Shown: positions 16,999-27,958 of the stretch, piece after piece
Layout: the number at the start of each line of letters is the position of its first letter
How positions within the stretch are numbered: position 1 is the first letter of the stretch
NCBI GenBank assembly: GCA_918026815.1
Contig: CAKJVC010000010.1
Coordinates: 1,800,501-1,864,500 of the forward strand
DNA from: Chalara sp. BL73
Lineage: Eukaryota; Ascomycota; Leotiomycetes; Helotiales
Reading direction: 5' to 3'
Length of the DNA: 64,000 nt
Position numbers and translations under genes: made by a program
Notes under the pieces: model-generated
Database searches by the model: none
Told to the model about the DNA's origin: nothing
Seen by the model: only the letters and a program-made list of their open reading frames with translations

Positions 16999-18234
16999 AT
17001 GACAGAAAAAGAAGCAACCCCCAAAATCAATACAGCCGCCGATTTGGCACAATTACGTAGAGAAGGCCGAATCCTTAGTTTCCAAGAACTCAAAGAACTT
17101 AGCACTAAAGTCAAGGCTCTAGAAGATATGGCAAAACTAGAGGACCGACTCAAAACCTTGGAGAGCCGAAAGCGGCCAAGAACAACCATTAAGTTTACAA
17201 GCAACCAGCCAAAGCGCCGACGACAGCAACGGTTTCAACCAGAACCCTCTGTAGACCCTGCTAGCCTTCACGGACGTGCTTCAAGCATTCGCCCAACTAT
17301 AGAGCCTGATAGTTCAGAGCCAAGCTCTTCTGAAACTATACATCATACAAATAAGCGGCGCAGATACACTAGGGGTATCAAAGTTACACCTAGCTATACC
17401 CTCAAAACCAACTCGAGCCTTCAAGAATGGGGTGACTGGAAGCGCAACATAGAACGCATATTCGAAAGGGATTCGGATACTTATCGGAAAAGTAGCCTAA
17501 AAATACTGAAGGCACTTGATTACTTAGACCCTAGCCTAAAATCTTTATGGTACGCTTATAGCGAGAACAAAGGCATTCGAAAGTGGCCGTTATTTCTGGA
17601 ATGGACCCGTGAGAACACACAAAATGGCCAAAATGCAACTGTTACTCTTTACGAACAGCTGAATCGAGCTAGACAGCTTTCTAATCAATCCCCAGTTCAA
17701 TTCAATGCGTACTTGTTAGCAATTGAAAAAAATTTACCTCAACGAGATGAAAAGGCTTCAGCGATGACGTTTTATTCAAAATTATGTCGTACGCTAAAAC
17801 AACAATTCAGAATTTCAGACATCGCTATTCCTGAAACCAGAGCCAAATGTGTAGCCGTAGCTCAGCGTGTATGGGAAGGCTTATATGATAAAATACAAGG
17901 TATTCCTGAGAGAGAGAAAGACTCCGGCTCGGCTTCGAAATACCCTCGAACTAGCTCCGGCAGGGATCGAAAAGACCAATATCACCTAGATCACCGCAAG
18001 CTAGAATATCAAGGAAATGCCAAAAGGAAGGGATATAAAAAAGAACTTGTATGCTATAGCTGTAACAAGCCTGGCCACTACGCAAACGACTGTCCAGACA
18101 AAAAGGACTCTCCCCGAAGGACCGCCAAGATCCGGTCAGCTCGAAAGGATCGTTCGGTATCAATCACTAGCTGCTCTAGCCCTGAGCCATTAGAAGTTCT
18201 AGGAGAGTCAAATGATTCTGATTCCTTAAACTAG
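16999..18234 (+). CDS. gag: LTR retrotransposon Gag polyprotein
   Basis: Intact 411-codon frame starting 36 bp after the 5' LTR. The N-terminus is charged with a predicted coiled coil (about residues 25-55), then basic patches (KRPRTTIKF, QPKRRRQQRF) and a Ser-rich linker. A capsid-like helical region around residues 130-300 includes LQEWGDWKRNIERIFE. One zinc knuckle of CX2CX4HX4C type, CYSCNKPGHYANDC, lies near residues 352-365. The C-terminal tail is Ser/Asp-rich. It would bind element RNA and form particles. The open frame in otherwise decayed surroundings suggests recent activity or selection for trans-mobilisation. The stop at 18232-18234 is followed directly by non-coding sequence, with no frameshift into a pol. 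Confidence 0.88.
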   Translation: MTEKEATPKINTAADLAQLRREGRILSFQELKELSTKVKALEDMAKLEDRLKTLESRKRPRTTIKFTSNQPKRRRQQRFQPEPSVDPASLHGRASSIRPTIEPDSSEPSSSETIHHTNKRRRYTRGIKVTPSYTLKTNSSLQEWGDWKRNIERIFERDSDTYRKSSLKILKALDYLDPSLKSLWYAYSENKGIRKWPLFLEWTRENTQNGQNATVTLYEQLNRARQLSNQSPVQFNAYLLAIEKNLPQRDEKASAMTFYSKLCRTLKQQFRISDIAIPETRAKCVAVAQRVWEGLYDKIQGIPEREKDSGSASKYPRTSSGRDRKDQYHLDHRKLEYQGNAKRKGYKKELVCYSCNKPGHYANDCPDKKDSPRRTAKIRSARKDRSVSITSCSSPEPLEVLGESNDSDSLN

Positions 18235-18382
18235 AACAGTTCCCCCAGGACTCTACGGTGGAACCAACAAGCTCAAAATAATCCACCAAGGGTCACAAAA
18301 GCTTTAACAACCTATGGTATCGTGTCGCCATTATCCCAGGCAATTTCAGTACTAGTCGGGGTGGACACGCATGCCGAGGTGG

Positions 18383-18802
18383 TGTAACAGCCAGGGTCTG
18401 TCAAACTAGTTCAAGACCCCGGATATGGGATAAAACTCCTTACGGAAGGAATTAAGGGTTTCAGCTGCAGTATCTTTAGGGCTGCAAACGGCGAAACCAG
18501 CCCATAGCCAGCCACTGCAAAGGCGTCTGACCTGGACTGTCGTGGGCTTCAGCTGTTAGAGTACTTTCGAGGATACTAAAGTCACAAGCTTGGTGACACT
18601 GTAGGAAAGGAATACAGCACAGTCGAGGGGCGAAGGATATAAAAGGAAGCTAGCACTCCGCGAACGAGGGCAAGCTTGAGTGTTTCATAGATTCAAAGGC
18701 CTACACATTTCATATCAATACAATACTATTACTTTTGCATCGCCAGTCACGTGTCCTTCCCTGCTATATTGCAATCCCTCCTGCTGCCCTCTGTTTGTTA
18801 CA
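18383..18802 (+). repeat. 3' LTR of LTR-G
   Basis: 420 bp, TGTAACAGCC ... TTTGTTACA. A TATA-like GGATATAAAAGG occurs near 18636. Preceded by the G-rich GCCGAGGTGG, a plausible polypurine tract. A third, partial copy of this LTR lies at 49107-49230. Confidence 0.85.
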
Positions 18803-18876
18803 AAAGAAGAGTCATGCATAAAAGAGTCACGTGTAGATTTCTTTTACTTTCTGTACATATTACCCCTTTTCCCGAG

Positions 18877-19068
18877 TGTAGGAAGTAGGGGTTTACGGAT
18901 CCACATACGACACACCAGGTCACGTGGTCCGCACAACCCCCATTTTGTAGAATCTAGAGTAGAACCTAATACAACAACAATTATTACCATATCCATCAAG
19001 AGCAAAAGCGTGGCCTACAAAGTAGAGCTGCGCCTTTTGCCCCGTGGAAGGTAAGACCTGTACCAACA
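18877..19068 (+). repeat. LTR-F copy 1
   Basis: Matches the TSD-bounded copy at 37785-37942: TGTAGGAAGTAGGGG at the start, GGTCACGTGGTCCGCACAAC inside, and TACCAACA at the end. It has about 35 bp of extra AT-rich sequence in the middle. No duplication at the flanks. Confidence 0.7.
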
Positions 19069-19093
19069 GCATGTCTTCATATCATAACTCGGC

Positions 19094-19630
19094 TCATGAC
19101 TCCTCTGATGCATTTGAGATTTGGCATTCCTGTACATCATGGTCGCTATGGACTTCCAAGCAACATTTCATAAAATCATTCCAGAACTCAAATCCTCCAG
19201 GCTCCACTTCGTATCTATCATTCTGAGACCACGACTCGCCAGTGGCCTCTTCATACGAGTGCAACATGCTGTTTGCGGTCTTGGTCTCAAATTTCAAATT
19301 CGGTACCAAGGCGGAGGAATCCTTCACTTCGTCTGAATTTAGTGCCAGATATATATCTAGGTCCGCTTGTTCGAACGGTGCAATGTCGAGGTCCATTAGT
19401 TGCTCTAATGTTGATACATTCCGAAGCAAGTCTTCTGACAACACAAACCTTGGCATCAGGAATAGTTCTTCATGAATGTCCACCAAACTTGAATTGGCGT
19501 TGCAATACAACTCCCTTGGTGATGATGGCCACTTCTCTAACTCAAACTCTTCAAATTCGTAAACTTGAGGTTTGAGGGATGTGGCATTGAGCGATTGCCG
19601 GGATTCTGGCGATGTGGCCGAAAATGACAC
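19094..19630 (-). CDS. Hypothetical acidic protein (uncertain)
   Basis: A 178-codon frame without its own ATG; it continues upstream to about 19720 through sequence with spaced cysteines (RRGCGYLCS), so 5' exons are probably missing from this model. The protein is acidic (EFEEFELEKW; LMDLDIAPFEQADLDIYL), as in activation regions of regulators. It could be the C-terminal part of a transcription factor, but no DNA-binding domain is confirmed. It is divergent from the monooxygenase at 20618. Confidence 0.35.
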   Translation of the reverse strand: MSFSATSPESRQSLNATSLKPQVYEFEEFELEKWPSSPRELYCNANSSLVDIHEELFLMPRFVLSEDLLRNVSTLEQLMDLDIAPFEQADLDIYLALNSDEVKDSSALVPNLKFETKTANSMLHSYEEATGESWSQNDRYEVEPGGFEFWNDFMKCCLEVHSDHDVQECQISNASEES

Positions 19631-19871
19631 AGAGTCAACCGGAGATTTCTGACGCTGTATCTTGCAGTGGGTGGTGGTGGGTTCCAGTATTGAGCAAAGA
19701 TACCCACATCCTCTTCTGTCTCACGTATCGAGGGCAAGATGTTTTCCTCGATGTCGTCCCTCTAATCATCATAGAAGATTGCAGCGAAACCTGATATTGA
19801 CTCTCCACTGTTGGAGAACCTTTGTCTCCTTGATCGCACATTTCTGGGGCTGAAGGACTGGTTCCATTCAT

Positions 19872-20617
19872 CGGTAAATATTGCTGTCACGTGTGTGATT
19901 CGCTGTTTTTTTTTATGGCGCATGCAGGCTGCGGTAACGAGTGCAGCGAATACAATTGAGACATGTCTGAAGGGGTATAGTTATAGGTATGAATGTCTTC
20001 TGATGACTGAAGGGTCCAATATTTAGCCTTACTCCCGTGGTATAATGCTTCATATCATATACAATGTAAGTCATGGCAAGAGCCAGCGAGTCGGGTATGC
20101 ATTGTGTCACTTGAGCGCCAGAACTTCAACAACCTGCGACAACAACATTTTTGCCTCCCGCGCAGAAATGCGTTTAAAGCAGTCGGGTATATAGACCAAC
20201 ATATGCAGTAAAGCGCTAGGGCGATTAACGGTTACGTGGCTCGGATAAGACCTTAGCTTCTAGCCACGATCACATCCAAGCTTTGATCTTACCCCACTTC
20301 CGAGCTTCGGCCAATATGGGGAACGGCCCTGCAGCGTGAACCCGGGGTTCAAGCCCCCTCCGAAATGGACAGGGAATTCACTCTTGCAGTTGTACTACTC
20401 TTCGACAAACGGGCGGCTTTAGCTGGTAGTCCTGGATTCGCAACGACGTGAGCTCGAGTCGGTAGAGTATATGAGCACATGGAAACTTACACCCTTTCCA
20501 CCTTTGTGATAGCCTTCCACAATTTTTTTCGTCCTTCTCTGTTCTTCCGTCTGATTGTCTCTTCATTCTTGACTAGTTTGCCTTCCATCACAGATTTGTG
20601 GGTTGAAGATCCAAATC
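19872..20617. other. Intergenic, monooxygenase promoter side
   Basis: No gene seen. A GGGGTTCAAGCCCC arm near 20340 resembles a tRNA T-arm, but no complete cloverleaf fits around it. Confidence 0.5.
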
Positions 20618-22370
20618 ATGACAATCGCGATGGAGCCCCAATATCTTGACGCTCTGGTCGTCGGTGCTGGCTTTGGGGGGATCTATCAACTCAAGAAGCT
20701 GCTTGATCAAGGCCTCAATGTCAAGGGGATTGATTTGGCAGATGACGTCGGAGGCACTTGGTACTGGAATCGCTACCCAGGCGCCATGTCCGAGTAAGTA
20801 AACTGGTCAGCGGCGCGGCTATCTTATCTCCATGAAACGCAGCCCAGCTAATTTGACCAGTACCATGTCTTTCCTTTACAGGTATTCCTGGGACCATGAA
20901 GATCTTGTGTCGTACCCGTGGAGTCACCACTATCTCCAAAGCCCAGAAATTATAGAATATCTGAAGCACGTTGTTAAGAAGCACGATCTACGAAAGCATT
21001 TTCAGTTCGAAACGGAACTTGTCTCTGCGCAATGGAACGAAGAAGAGCGCCGATGGGTCGTCACGCTATCGAACAAAGAGGTTCTGAAAGTTAAGTATCT
21101 CGTCACAGCACTCGGTTTGCTCTCCAAAACCAATTTCCCGGCTATTCCAGGCCTCGAAACGTTCGGAGGCGAGCTCTTCCACACCGCCCGATGGCCCAAA
21201 GCTGCGGACCTCAAAGGTAAGCGTGTAGGCGTTATTGGTAACGGCTCGACAGGCGTGCAGCTCATCACCGCAATTGCCAAAGCCGAAGAGGTCAAGCAAC
21301 TGCTCTCATTCCAGCGCAACCCACAGTATAGCGTTCCAGCCGGCAATGGTCCTGTACCTGCTCAGCATCGCAAACATTTGAATGAGACATACGATCAAGT
21401 CTGGGACCAAGCCAAAAATAGCCTGTTTGCCTTTGGCTTTGATGAGGAGCTCAATCGACCAGTCGCTAGTGTCAGCCCTGCTGAGCGTGAGCGTATCTTC
21501 GAGGAGGCATGGCAGCAAGGCAATGGTTTCCGCTTTATGTTTGGGACTTTTAGTGATATAACAGTCAACGAAGAGGCGAACATCGCCGCTTCTGATTTCA
21601 TCAAAAGCAAGATCCGCCAGACGGTCAAGGACCCGGAGAAAGCGAGGAAGCTGTGTCCGACAGAATGGTACGCTCGAAGACCGCTGTGCGACAGTGGGTA
21701 TTACGAGCAATTCAACCGCGAGAATGTTGATATCGTGGATATTAAGTCTAATCCTATCACCGAGATTACCCTGACCGGCATTAAAACTGCAGATGGCAGG
21801 CTGTACGAGTTCGACGTCATCATCTGTGCAACTGGGTTTGATGCTGTTGACGGGAATTATACACGTATTCCCATACAGGGACGAAATGGCGAGACGTTGA
21901 AAAACTACTGGTCCAAGACGGGGCCGACGTCGTACCTTGGTTTCTCAGTGCCCAATTTTCCCAATCTCTTCTTGATCACTGGTCCGAACGGCCCGTTTTC
22001 CAATATCCCTCCTGCAATTGAGTGTCACGTCGAGATTATCAGCGACCTGATCGCAAGAGCCGAAAAGAATGAGCTTCCAAAGGCTGTTAATGGCACCGAC
22101 GGCGATGCAAACGGCCATGCGACTGGCCACACAAAAGTCCACACCAATGGCATTGTAGAGGCACTCCCCGAGGCAGAGCAAGAATGGACGGAGCGATGCA
22201 ACATGCTGAGCTCGCACAGTCTCTTCCGGCGTATTGATTCTTGGATATTTGGAAAGAATGTGCCCGGGAAGAAGGGATCTACGATGTTTTTCTTTGCGGG
22301 ACTAGGCCCGTATAGGAGGATTGTGAAGGAGATCTTGGATGATGATTTGAAAGGCTTCAGGCGGTATTGA
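20618..22370 (+). CDS. Baeyer-Villiger monooxygenase
   Basis: Two exons, 20618-20793 and 20861-22370, 561 aa. The 67-nt intron (GTAAGT ... ACCAG) restores the conserved GAMSDT segment. The start MTIAMEPQYLDALVV is the first ATG in frame. The FAD Rossmann motif is VVGAGFGGI, followed by DVGGTWYWNRYPGA. The type I BVMO fingerprint FxGxxxHxxxWP is present as FGGELFHTARWP. The NADPH Rossmann motif is GVIGNGSTGVQ, and ATGFD occurs in the C-terminal part. Family members insert oxygen beside a ketone, giving esters or lactones, with FAD and NADPH. The substrate is unknown; length is typical for the cyclohexanone/phenylacetone monooxygenase group. An insertion near residues 465-485, rich in Asn/Gly/His/Thr, is unusual. 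It converges on the Dabb gene 242 bp downstream. Confidence 0.93.
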
Positions 22371-22611
22371 GGTAGTAGTGGCGTGTTATATAGAACAAGA
22401 GTACTAGTTGTTCGCAGGTGTTTATTCCGTGCTAGAAGTGGCAGCGAGCTTGAAGAAGGGGTGCCCTTTAGCTACTTCACAGTATATATAATTGAGGAGT
22501 ATTTCAATAAATCTTTCAGCACTTTAGAAGTAATCACAGATGACCAGATGAGACACATTTCGAGGGGCGTGGCTTTTGTTTTAACTATTTAAACACAATC
22601 ATGCTTGACAA

Positions 22612-23074
22612 TCATGCCTCAATGTCAAGCACCTGCAAAGCAGCTATGAAAGGAGTAAATCCAGCACCAAGAGCTAGATGAATGGGATCTTTCAAGGAGT
22701 AGTAGTCTCTATCAGCGACACTTTCGAATTCCGATACAACCATATGAGTGTAGCCATTCTTTGAGACAAACATTTCTGTCAGTTCGATGCTCCAAGGACA
22801 ACAGCGAGTGGCCCTCTGGGTACTGAAGCGGAATTACTCACCTGCAGTCCTTCTGGGGAGTTGTCTCGCCCAAGTCGGATGGATTTGATATAATTCGTTT
22901 TGGTATCTGGGTGGACGCACTTGGTCTTCAGTGGTTTCAGAGAAGCCAACAGCTACTGATGTCAATGGATGCGTACATGATGAGAGCGAGAGAAGGAGGC
23001 CGCACTTCATCAATCTTTGCATTGTCAACTTCCGGCTTAAACTTGAGTTGGACGACATGAATGACTTCTCCCAT
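22612..23074 (-). CDS. Dabb (stress-response A/B barrel) protein
   Basis: Three exons, 23006-23074, 22842-22952 and 22612-22758, of 23, 37 and 49 codons, giving 108 aa, the normal length for a single Dabb domain. Introns are 53 nt (GTGCGG ... CAGTAG) and 83 nt (GTGAGT ... CAAAG). The protein starts MGEVIHVVQLKFKP, then has KCVHP, IRLGRDNSPEGLQ, NGYTHMVVSEFES and YYSLKDPIHLALG, the order seen in dimeric alpha+beta barrel proteins. Fungal Dabb proteins include stress proteins and small cyclases or accessory proteins of metabolite clusters. Tail-to-tail placement with the Baeyer-Villiger monooxygenase suggests a shared pathway, but this is inference. The gene is easily missed because no single exon exceeds 150 bp. 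Confidence 0.85.
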
Positions 23075-23630
23075 TTTGGTAGGAACGTAACTTGGCGAGG
23101 GTAGATGAGCTGACAATGAGGCTTATAGGGTAAAGGTAGTTCTTAAATTCCTAAACGGAAGCCTCGCGAGGATACTCGTCCACGTACATACGAGACTTCG
23201 GAATAAACCCAGCCCACCTGTATACCCCACTTCGGCCCCCCTCTTAAGGTTCAGCTAGCTGATATTACCAACGTATTGCGACGATTCCGAAGTATCACCC
23301 AAATGTCATCGGCGATGAAGTTTTCTTCGGACCGAGAGGACCCGATGAGGCGCAAGGAGGTGCAGAGACGCTAACACTGTGGGCCGCGCCACTTGAGCAC
23401 GGAGCGGATTGCCGGCTATATGATTGATATTTCGGATGCCATTGACCACCTAGGTTTAAGAATCCATTTATTTAACTTCTTTTAGCGAACAGGATGACGC
23501 TGTAGCAGAGAGGATGACGATATTGTAATAACACCCTGGCAAGAGCTTACAAATTCCATCCGACGTTGCCATATTTGGTTTGAATTTATATAAAGCTATT
23601 TTGGTGGTTTACGTAGGCTATCTACCAGGT
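23075..23630. other. Intergenic
   Basis: Promoter side of the Dabb gene; nothing else seen. Confidence 0.5.
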
Positions 23631-23996
23631 CTGTTGAGCTTTCCATTGGCTATTTTCAACCCTTTTGACATTCATTATGGTTTGCCCATACAATCGCATC
23701 TTAAGAGCTGCTCCTGCGTCATCAAATATCTCTTTGTCCAAAACAATGGCTTCTAAGGCAATATTAAGGATCCGAGGCCAAAAGAGATTTCCAGTAACTT
23801 GTTTGGCGATCTTTTTCAAGGATAGTCTGTTGCAGTCATTGGGGAGAATGCGAGGAATCGTGCGAATAGGTTGCGAGCTCTGGGATGGAAGCCTCAGGCG
23901 AAAAGGACATTTGACTCGTTTGTGGGGGATGAGTTGCCTATTTTACTGGCTAAAAAGGGTGAATATGGAGGCTATGGGCCTCTTGTTGCTTCGTGA
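23631..23996 (+). pseudogene. Deleted copy of the epimerase at 49529
   Basis: The first ~130 bp match the 5' leader and start codon region of the gene at 49529 (shared GAGCTTTCCATTG; start-equivalent ATG at 23746). The sequence then jumps to the 3' end: GATTTCCAGT, then CATTGGGGAGAATGCGAGGA to the stop at 23994-23996. About 850 bp of coding sequence are missing. The remaining 3' part reads RANRLRALGWKPQAK in one frame, out of phase with the start. Pseudogene of the epimerase half of a duplicated gene pair. Confidence 0.85.
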
Positions 23997-24241
23997 TGTC
24001 TTTGTGACTTTGATGATCAATTTGGTAGCAATCATGAATAAAACTTGCACAAAGTAGTTACAGTACAGAGAATTCTCTTTTCACAGCATATTCCATGATT
24101 CACCAAGCGTGACAATCTCAATTGCGAGCACCCACGGAGCTCATCCACTCCACGTTCCGCATTTGTATTGACATTTTGGCATAATGTTCTGTACGCAGAG
24201 CAAACCACGGAGTTCTACCTGTCTGAGAATTTCTTCCTTGT

Positions 24242-25392
24242 CTATATGCTAAATAAAACTTTATGCAATTTTTGCTTTTCAAGCAACTTGAATGCCTCTG
24301 GCGCTTGCTCCAGCGGCATCTTGAACTCACACAAGAACCTCAGCTTCTCTTCCAAAATTACGTACGCCGCCAGGGCCTGATCAAAGATACTTCGTACAGG
24401 ACATCTCCCAAACTCAATCGACATGTTCTTCGAATACAGCTTAAAGCCTGGGAAGCTGAGCTGCTCATTATGCACACCCACACTACTGAATCAGCTCGGT
24501 GGCCAGCTCCAGTGCATCGGCATGACCAACGACTTCCATGACCACGTCTACCCCACGGCCGGATGAGGCGGCCTTTGTTTTCGCGACCGGGTCATCGGAG
24601 AGGGCTATAGGTATAGCACCCAGCTTCTCAGTCGCGATAAGACGCTCTGGGACAGGGTCGACGGCGAAGATCTTGGCTTTTCCACTCGTGAGATAGCGGA
24701 TGCAATGGCACAGATACCTACAGGTCCGCAGCCGAGAACTACGGCCGTAATATCCTTTTTCTGAGCTTTAGGAATGTCCTTGAGGAAACGGCTTGTTGCG
24801 AAGAACCCCGTTGGAAACACGTCCGCCATGAGGACAAGCATGTCTTCTGGGATCGAAGATGGTGCCTTTACTAGCGACGACGCTGCGTTCGGGACGCGGA
24901 GATATTCTGCTTGGCCACCGTCGATGGTTGCAGAGGGCGTGATGCATCCGAAGAGGACGCCTGTAGAACATCGGCTTGATTGTCCGCTTAAGCAGAAAAA
25001 ACATGAGCCACAAGAGGTTGAAAAGGGAACGACAACGTGATCGCCAATAGAGAAGTCCTTGACAGAGGAGCCGATGGCAATGATGTGGCCGACCGTCTCG
25101 TGGCCACATATGAATCCGGGGGTGGCCTTCTGGTGACCGCGATAGTAGTGCTATGGGGAAGTCAGTACCAAAACAAGATTGAGAAAGGCTATAGAACTGG
25201 TTTCTGATATACGAAAAATTTAGGGCATTTGGAATCACGTACTAAATCACTGCCACACAAAGCAGTAGCAGAGACCTTGAGAATTGCGTCTGTCGGCGCC
25301 AGAATTCTAGGGACTGGCTTATTCACGACTTCAATCTCAAAAGGGCCATTGAAGACGACCGCCCTCATGGTTTCTGGCAGTATAGAAGCCAT
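24242..25392 (-). pseudogene. Zinc alcohol dehydrogenase, frame-broken
   Basis: A medium-chain (MDR) Zn dehydrogenase. Exon 1 (25243-25392) encodes an N-terminus ending ATALCGSDL; an intron lies at 25151-25242. Exon 2 has HYYRGH, GHETVG, the structural zinc motif CGSCFFCLSGQSSRC, and the NAD motif VLGCGPVGICAIA. Shortly after that motif the frame is lost: GCTATCTCACG seems to carry two extra bases. A later stop follows ELIQ, where about eight residues seen in the 51-kb copy are missing. Homology continues to 24242 (GVHNEQLSFPGFKLYSK to the end). Convergent with the epimerase remnant, as in the second copy of the pair. Confidence 0.8.
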
Positions 25393-26509
25393 GTTTACGA
25401 TCACAAAAGGAAAACTATAGCAATGAACAGCTGGTCTCAGGCAGTCCGAGAAGATGCAAACACATAAGGTGGTTGAATAATCTAATCCTTATGATATCTT
25501 TATCCTACTTCGCTAGCTCTACATAACCTTCATTTTGCCAACCTTCTCGGGAGAGGATCCACGCAGCCGAAAGAATGGCCTACCTCGGTACTATAAGAAG
25601 GAGGCGGTTCGGTCTTGGCCTTGGTCTTTCACGCCTGAGAGAAAGTGCTAGATTGAAGCATCGCGGGTCATGAAAATGCGAGTCCCTGGCGTTGTGGTTA
25701 AAATACCGGAAACGAGCTACAGCAACGGCATACCCGAGCACAGCGCACCGGTACGGCGGCTCGGTTGTATGCGTTATGCCCTTAGGTTTAAGGTTCTGGT
25801 ATATGTGCGGTATGTATCGAACAGTTGGACAAGAGAATGATGGCTTGAACGTTCAGACCCTTTCAAAGCCTTAATAGGTAGCTTGACTCTAAATTCACGC
25901 ACACATTGGTATCGCGTACCACACCTGATGAGTATGTATAGCTGGCTTACAACTGTTGATTTCCAAGTCATCATCCATCTGATCTCGATCAGGTGATGTC
26001 GGAAAGGGCGAAAGCGCAACATTCATAGATGCGTCGTCTTCGCGGCTATGATCTCCAAAACAAAGACAAATAAGAATCTCCATATACTGCCTCGGCAGCT
26101 TGTTCTGTTTATGCATTTGCAATTGGCTTAGTTACTTGGTAGACTGCTCCCACCCGAAATCTAAAGACAGAATATTTCCGAGGTCGTAAATTTTTTCAGC
26201 CTAATCTTGCAACTCTCCAATGCTACTCATGCATTTGTATACTACCCGGTCGAACCTCCACACAAGTTACCAATAGCATGAAGGGAGTTTCTTCACTAAT
26301 CATAGCAGGCCCAGAGTCGTTGAACTTCTTGTTCAATTTGCTATGATGAATGCGTAGTCCAATCACAATGGCTGTAATGACGAGGCTGGCCGACGATGGA
26401 TGTCAAATATAGAGGGCATAGCAAGGAACTTTTATCAAAAAATACGATACAGAAGCTTTAGAAGCCTCGATCTTGTGTGTTCTCCTGATATCCTAACCTC
26501 AAGCCAGGA
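25393..26509. other. No gene seen
   Basis: Short frames only, no domains. Confidence 0.45.
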
Positions 26510-26728
26510 TGTTCAAAATAAAGAAAGTCACGTGGCCTTCAGAGAGTATAGGGCAAACAAGTATCAATTGCTGAAGGTTGTCGAACCTAAACTACAGGAG
26601 AGGATCCCTCTACTTATAGAGGTGTGGTACTCACAGTAGGCATCACGCTGATGCCTACTGGAGCCTACTGGAGCCCACTGGAGCCTACAATAGGCTCGGT
26701 ATGATCCTTAGACCTAACCTGTTCAACA
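26510..26728 (-). repeat. LTR-E copy 2, solo, with TSD
   Basis: 219 bp from TGTTCAAAAT to CCTGTTCAACA, inverted relative to copy 1. Shared segments include ATTGCTGAAGGTTGT and CTACTTATAGAG. Perfect flanking duplication CAGGA at 26505-26509 and 26729-26733. It contains four tandem units of about 11 bp around TACTGGAGCC at ~26651-26690. Confidence 0.85.
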
Positions 26729-27388
26729 CAGGATCGTAAGCGCTCAAGTCACAGCGCCAAGTATTCAACAGAGCATCAGCTTCCATTTACTAAGACTTAG
26801 AGGTCAACGGTGTGTGGAAGTAAGACCTGGGGGAAGCATTGCTATCTCACTTTCATGGAACGAGAATCTCGCAGTCAGCATTCCCGATATTGTTGAAGCT
26901 GCTAGACCAATAAGGATTAGTGCGACGAGATATGCAAACAGAGTGCATTTCAGCGTGCGTTCAGAAATCGAAACAAGAGCGGGATATTCCAATAAATCCA
27001 CCTTTCCTTCGCTACTAACTAATGAAATAAGCCTATAGTAGCTTATTTTAACTTATTACACTTAACATTTTAACAGTGACTTGTCGCTAGTGGCGGTACA
27101 AATCCTGATTTAGGGTTTTGCCCAATTAAGTCCAGCGTGAAGCCCCAATCCAGTGCGACTTCGCTTATTGGCACAAACCCTTATCCGATGGTATATAACC
27201 GAAGGCGCAGGCCCGGTCTATCATGCAGCTTGTGATTACAGAGGTGGGTCATCGGACCCGCAATTGAAGGTGTTGCACCGCCTCCGAAATTGAGCCGATT
27301 GCAAAGCATAATTGGTAGTAATAGACGGTGGATGATGGCCCAATACAGGTAAGAGCGAGGATCAAAAATCATCCACGGTGGAGGCGTG
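26729..27388. other. No gene seen
   Basis: Could hold 5' parts of the decayed cupin gene; none identified. Confidence 0.4.
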
Positions 27389-27958
27389 ATGGTGAAGGAC
27401 GCCTATCCCCCAGAGCTAAACATGCCAGGTCAACTCCAAGTGTTCAGTCCAGGAGGGAAGGCAGATTCCCAAATGCCATGCTTCTGTGGTCCGCACGGCA
27501 TATTCGCCTTTGACGTCAATCTCAGGATGCCACGACATGTCTCCCAAAACATCCGGGGAGGGCAAGCAATATATTGTGGAGAAAATACTGGGGATGAATG
27601 GTGTTGCACTCGCAGAGCTTTGCAGGGAGATATATGTTATTCCGCCAGATGCTATGGTTCTCATTGGCCCTGGTGTACACATCCATGGACAGCATGCCCT
27701 CCAGGACTGGATCTACAGGGTCTCAGAATCCCCGGGGACGAAAAGATTGTGTCAGAGTGGAAGTTTATTGCGGTCTTCGAATATGAGGACTCGACGGGTT
27801 TCTTCCCGACAGCGCAGTCCAATATACTGAAGAAGGAAAGCGAGTACGTAAAATGCGATGACCTGCAGGGAATTAAAATTCCAGCCTTCACGCTTGAGCA
27901 GCTTAAGAAAGATGCGTGGTTTGTTTGGGGGATGGCAGCACGGAAGCTCAATCAATGA
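27389..27958 (+). pseudogene. Cupin-fold protein, frameshifted
   Basis: Parts of a cupin-like protein lie in different frames. One frame from 27389 ends its useful part with FAFDVNLRMPRHV (metal-site-like His). A second, around 27540-27680, reads GKQYIVEKILG then AELCREIYVIPPDAMVLIGPGV. The first frame resumes with WTACPPGLDLQG and runs to the stop at 27958 (FTLEQLKKDAWFVWGMAARK). At least two frame changes are needed (near 27535 and 27672), and neither fits an intron. Fungal proteins of this type have a jelly-roll barrel with a proline-rich turn PPxxMVxIxPGVPHTW. Substrate unknown. Confidence 0.5.

Larger units (their letters stand above)
15992..18802 (+). mobile_element. Gag-only LTR retrotransposon (LTR-G)
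   Basis: A 5' LTR (15992-16962), leader, a complete gag frame (16999-18234), about 150 bp of remnant sequence and a 3' LTR (18383-18802). Both LTRs begin TGTAACAGCCAGG and end CTGTTTGTTACA. No protease, reverse transcriptase, RNase H or integrase is encoded. The layout fits a non-autonomous terminal-repeat element with GAG (TR-GAG-like) that would rely on a helper. Flanks AGTAA and AAAGA do not form a duplication, so the insertion is old or rearranged. Confidence 0.8.

Noticed and set aside
20285..20360. tRNA-like arm with GGGGTTCAAGCCCC
   Set aside because: The T-arm is good, but no acceptor, D and anticodon arms fit a normal-length cloverleaf; the best pairing spans only about 59 nt.
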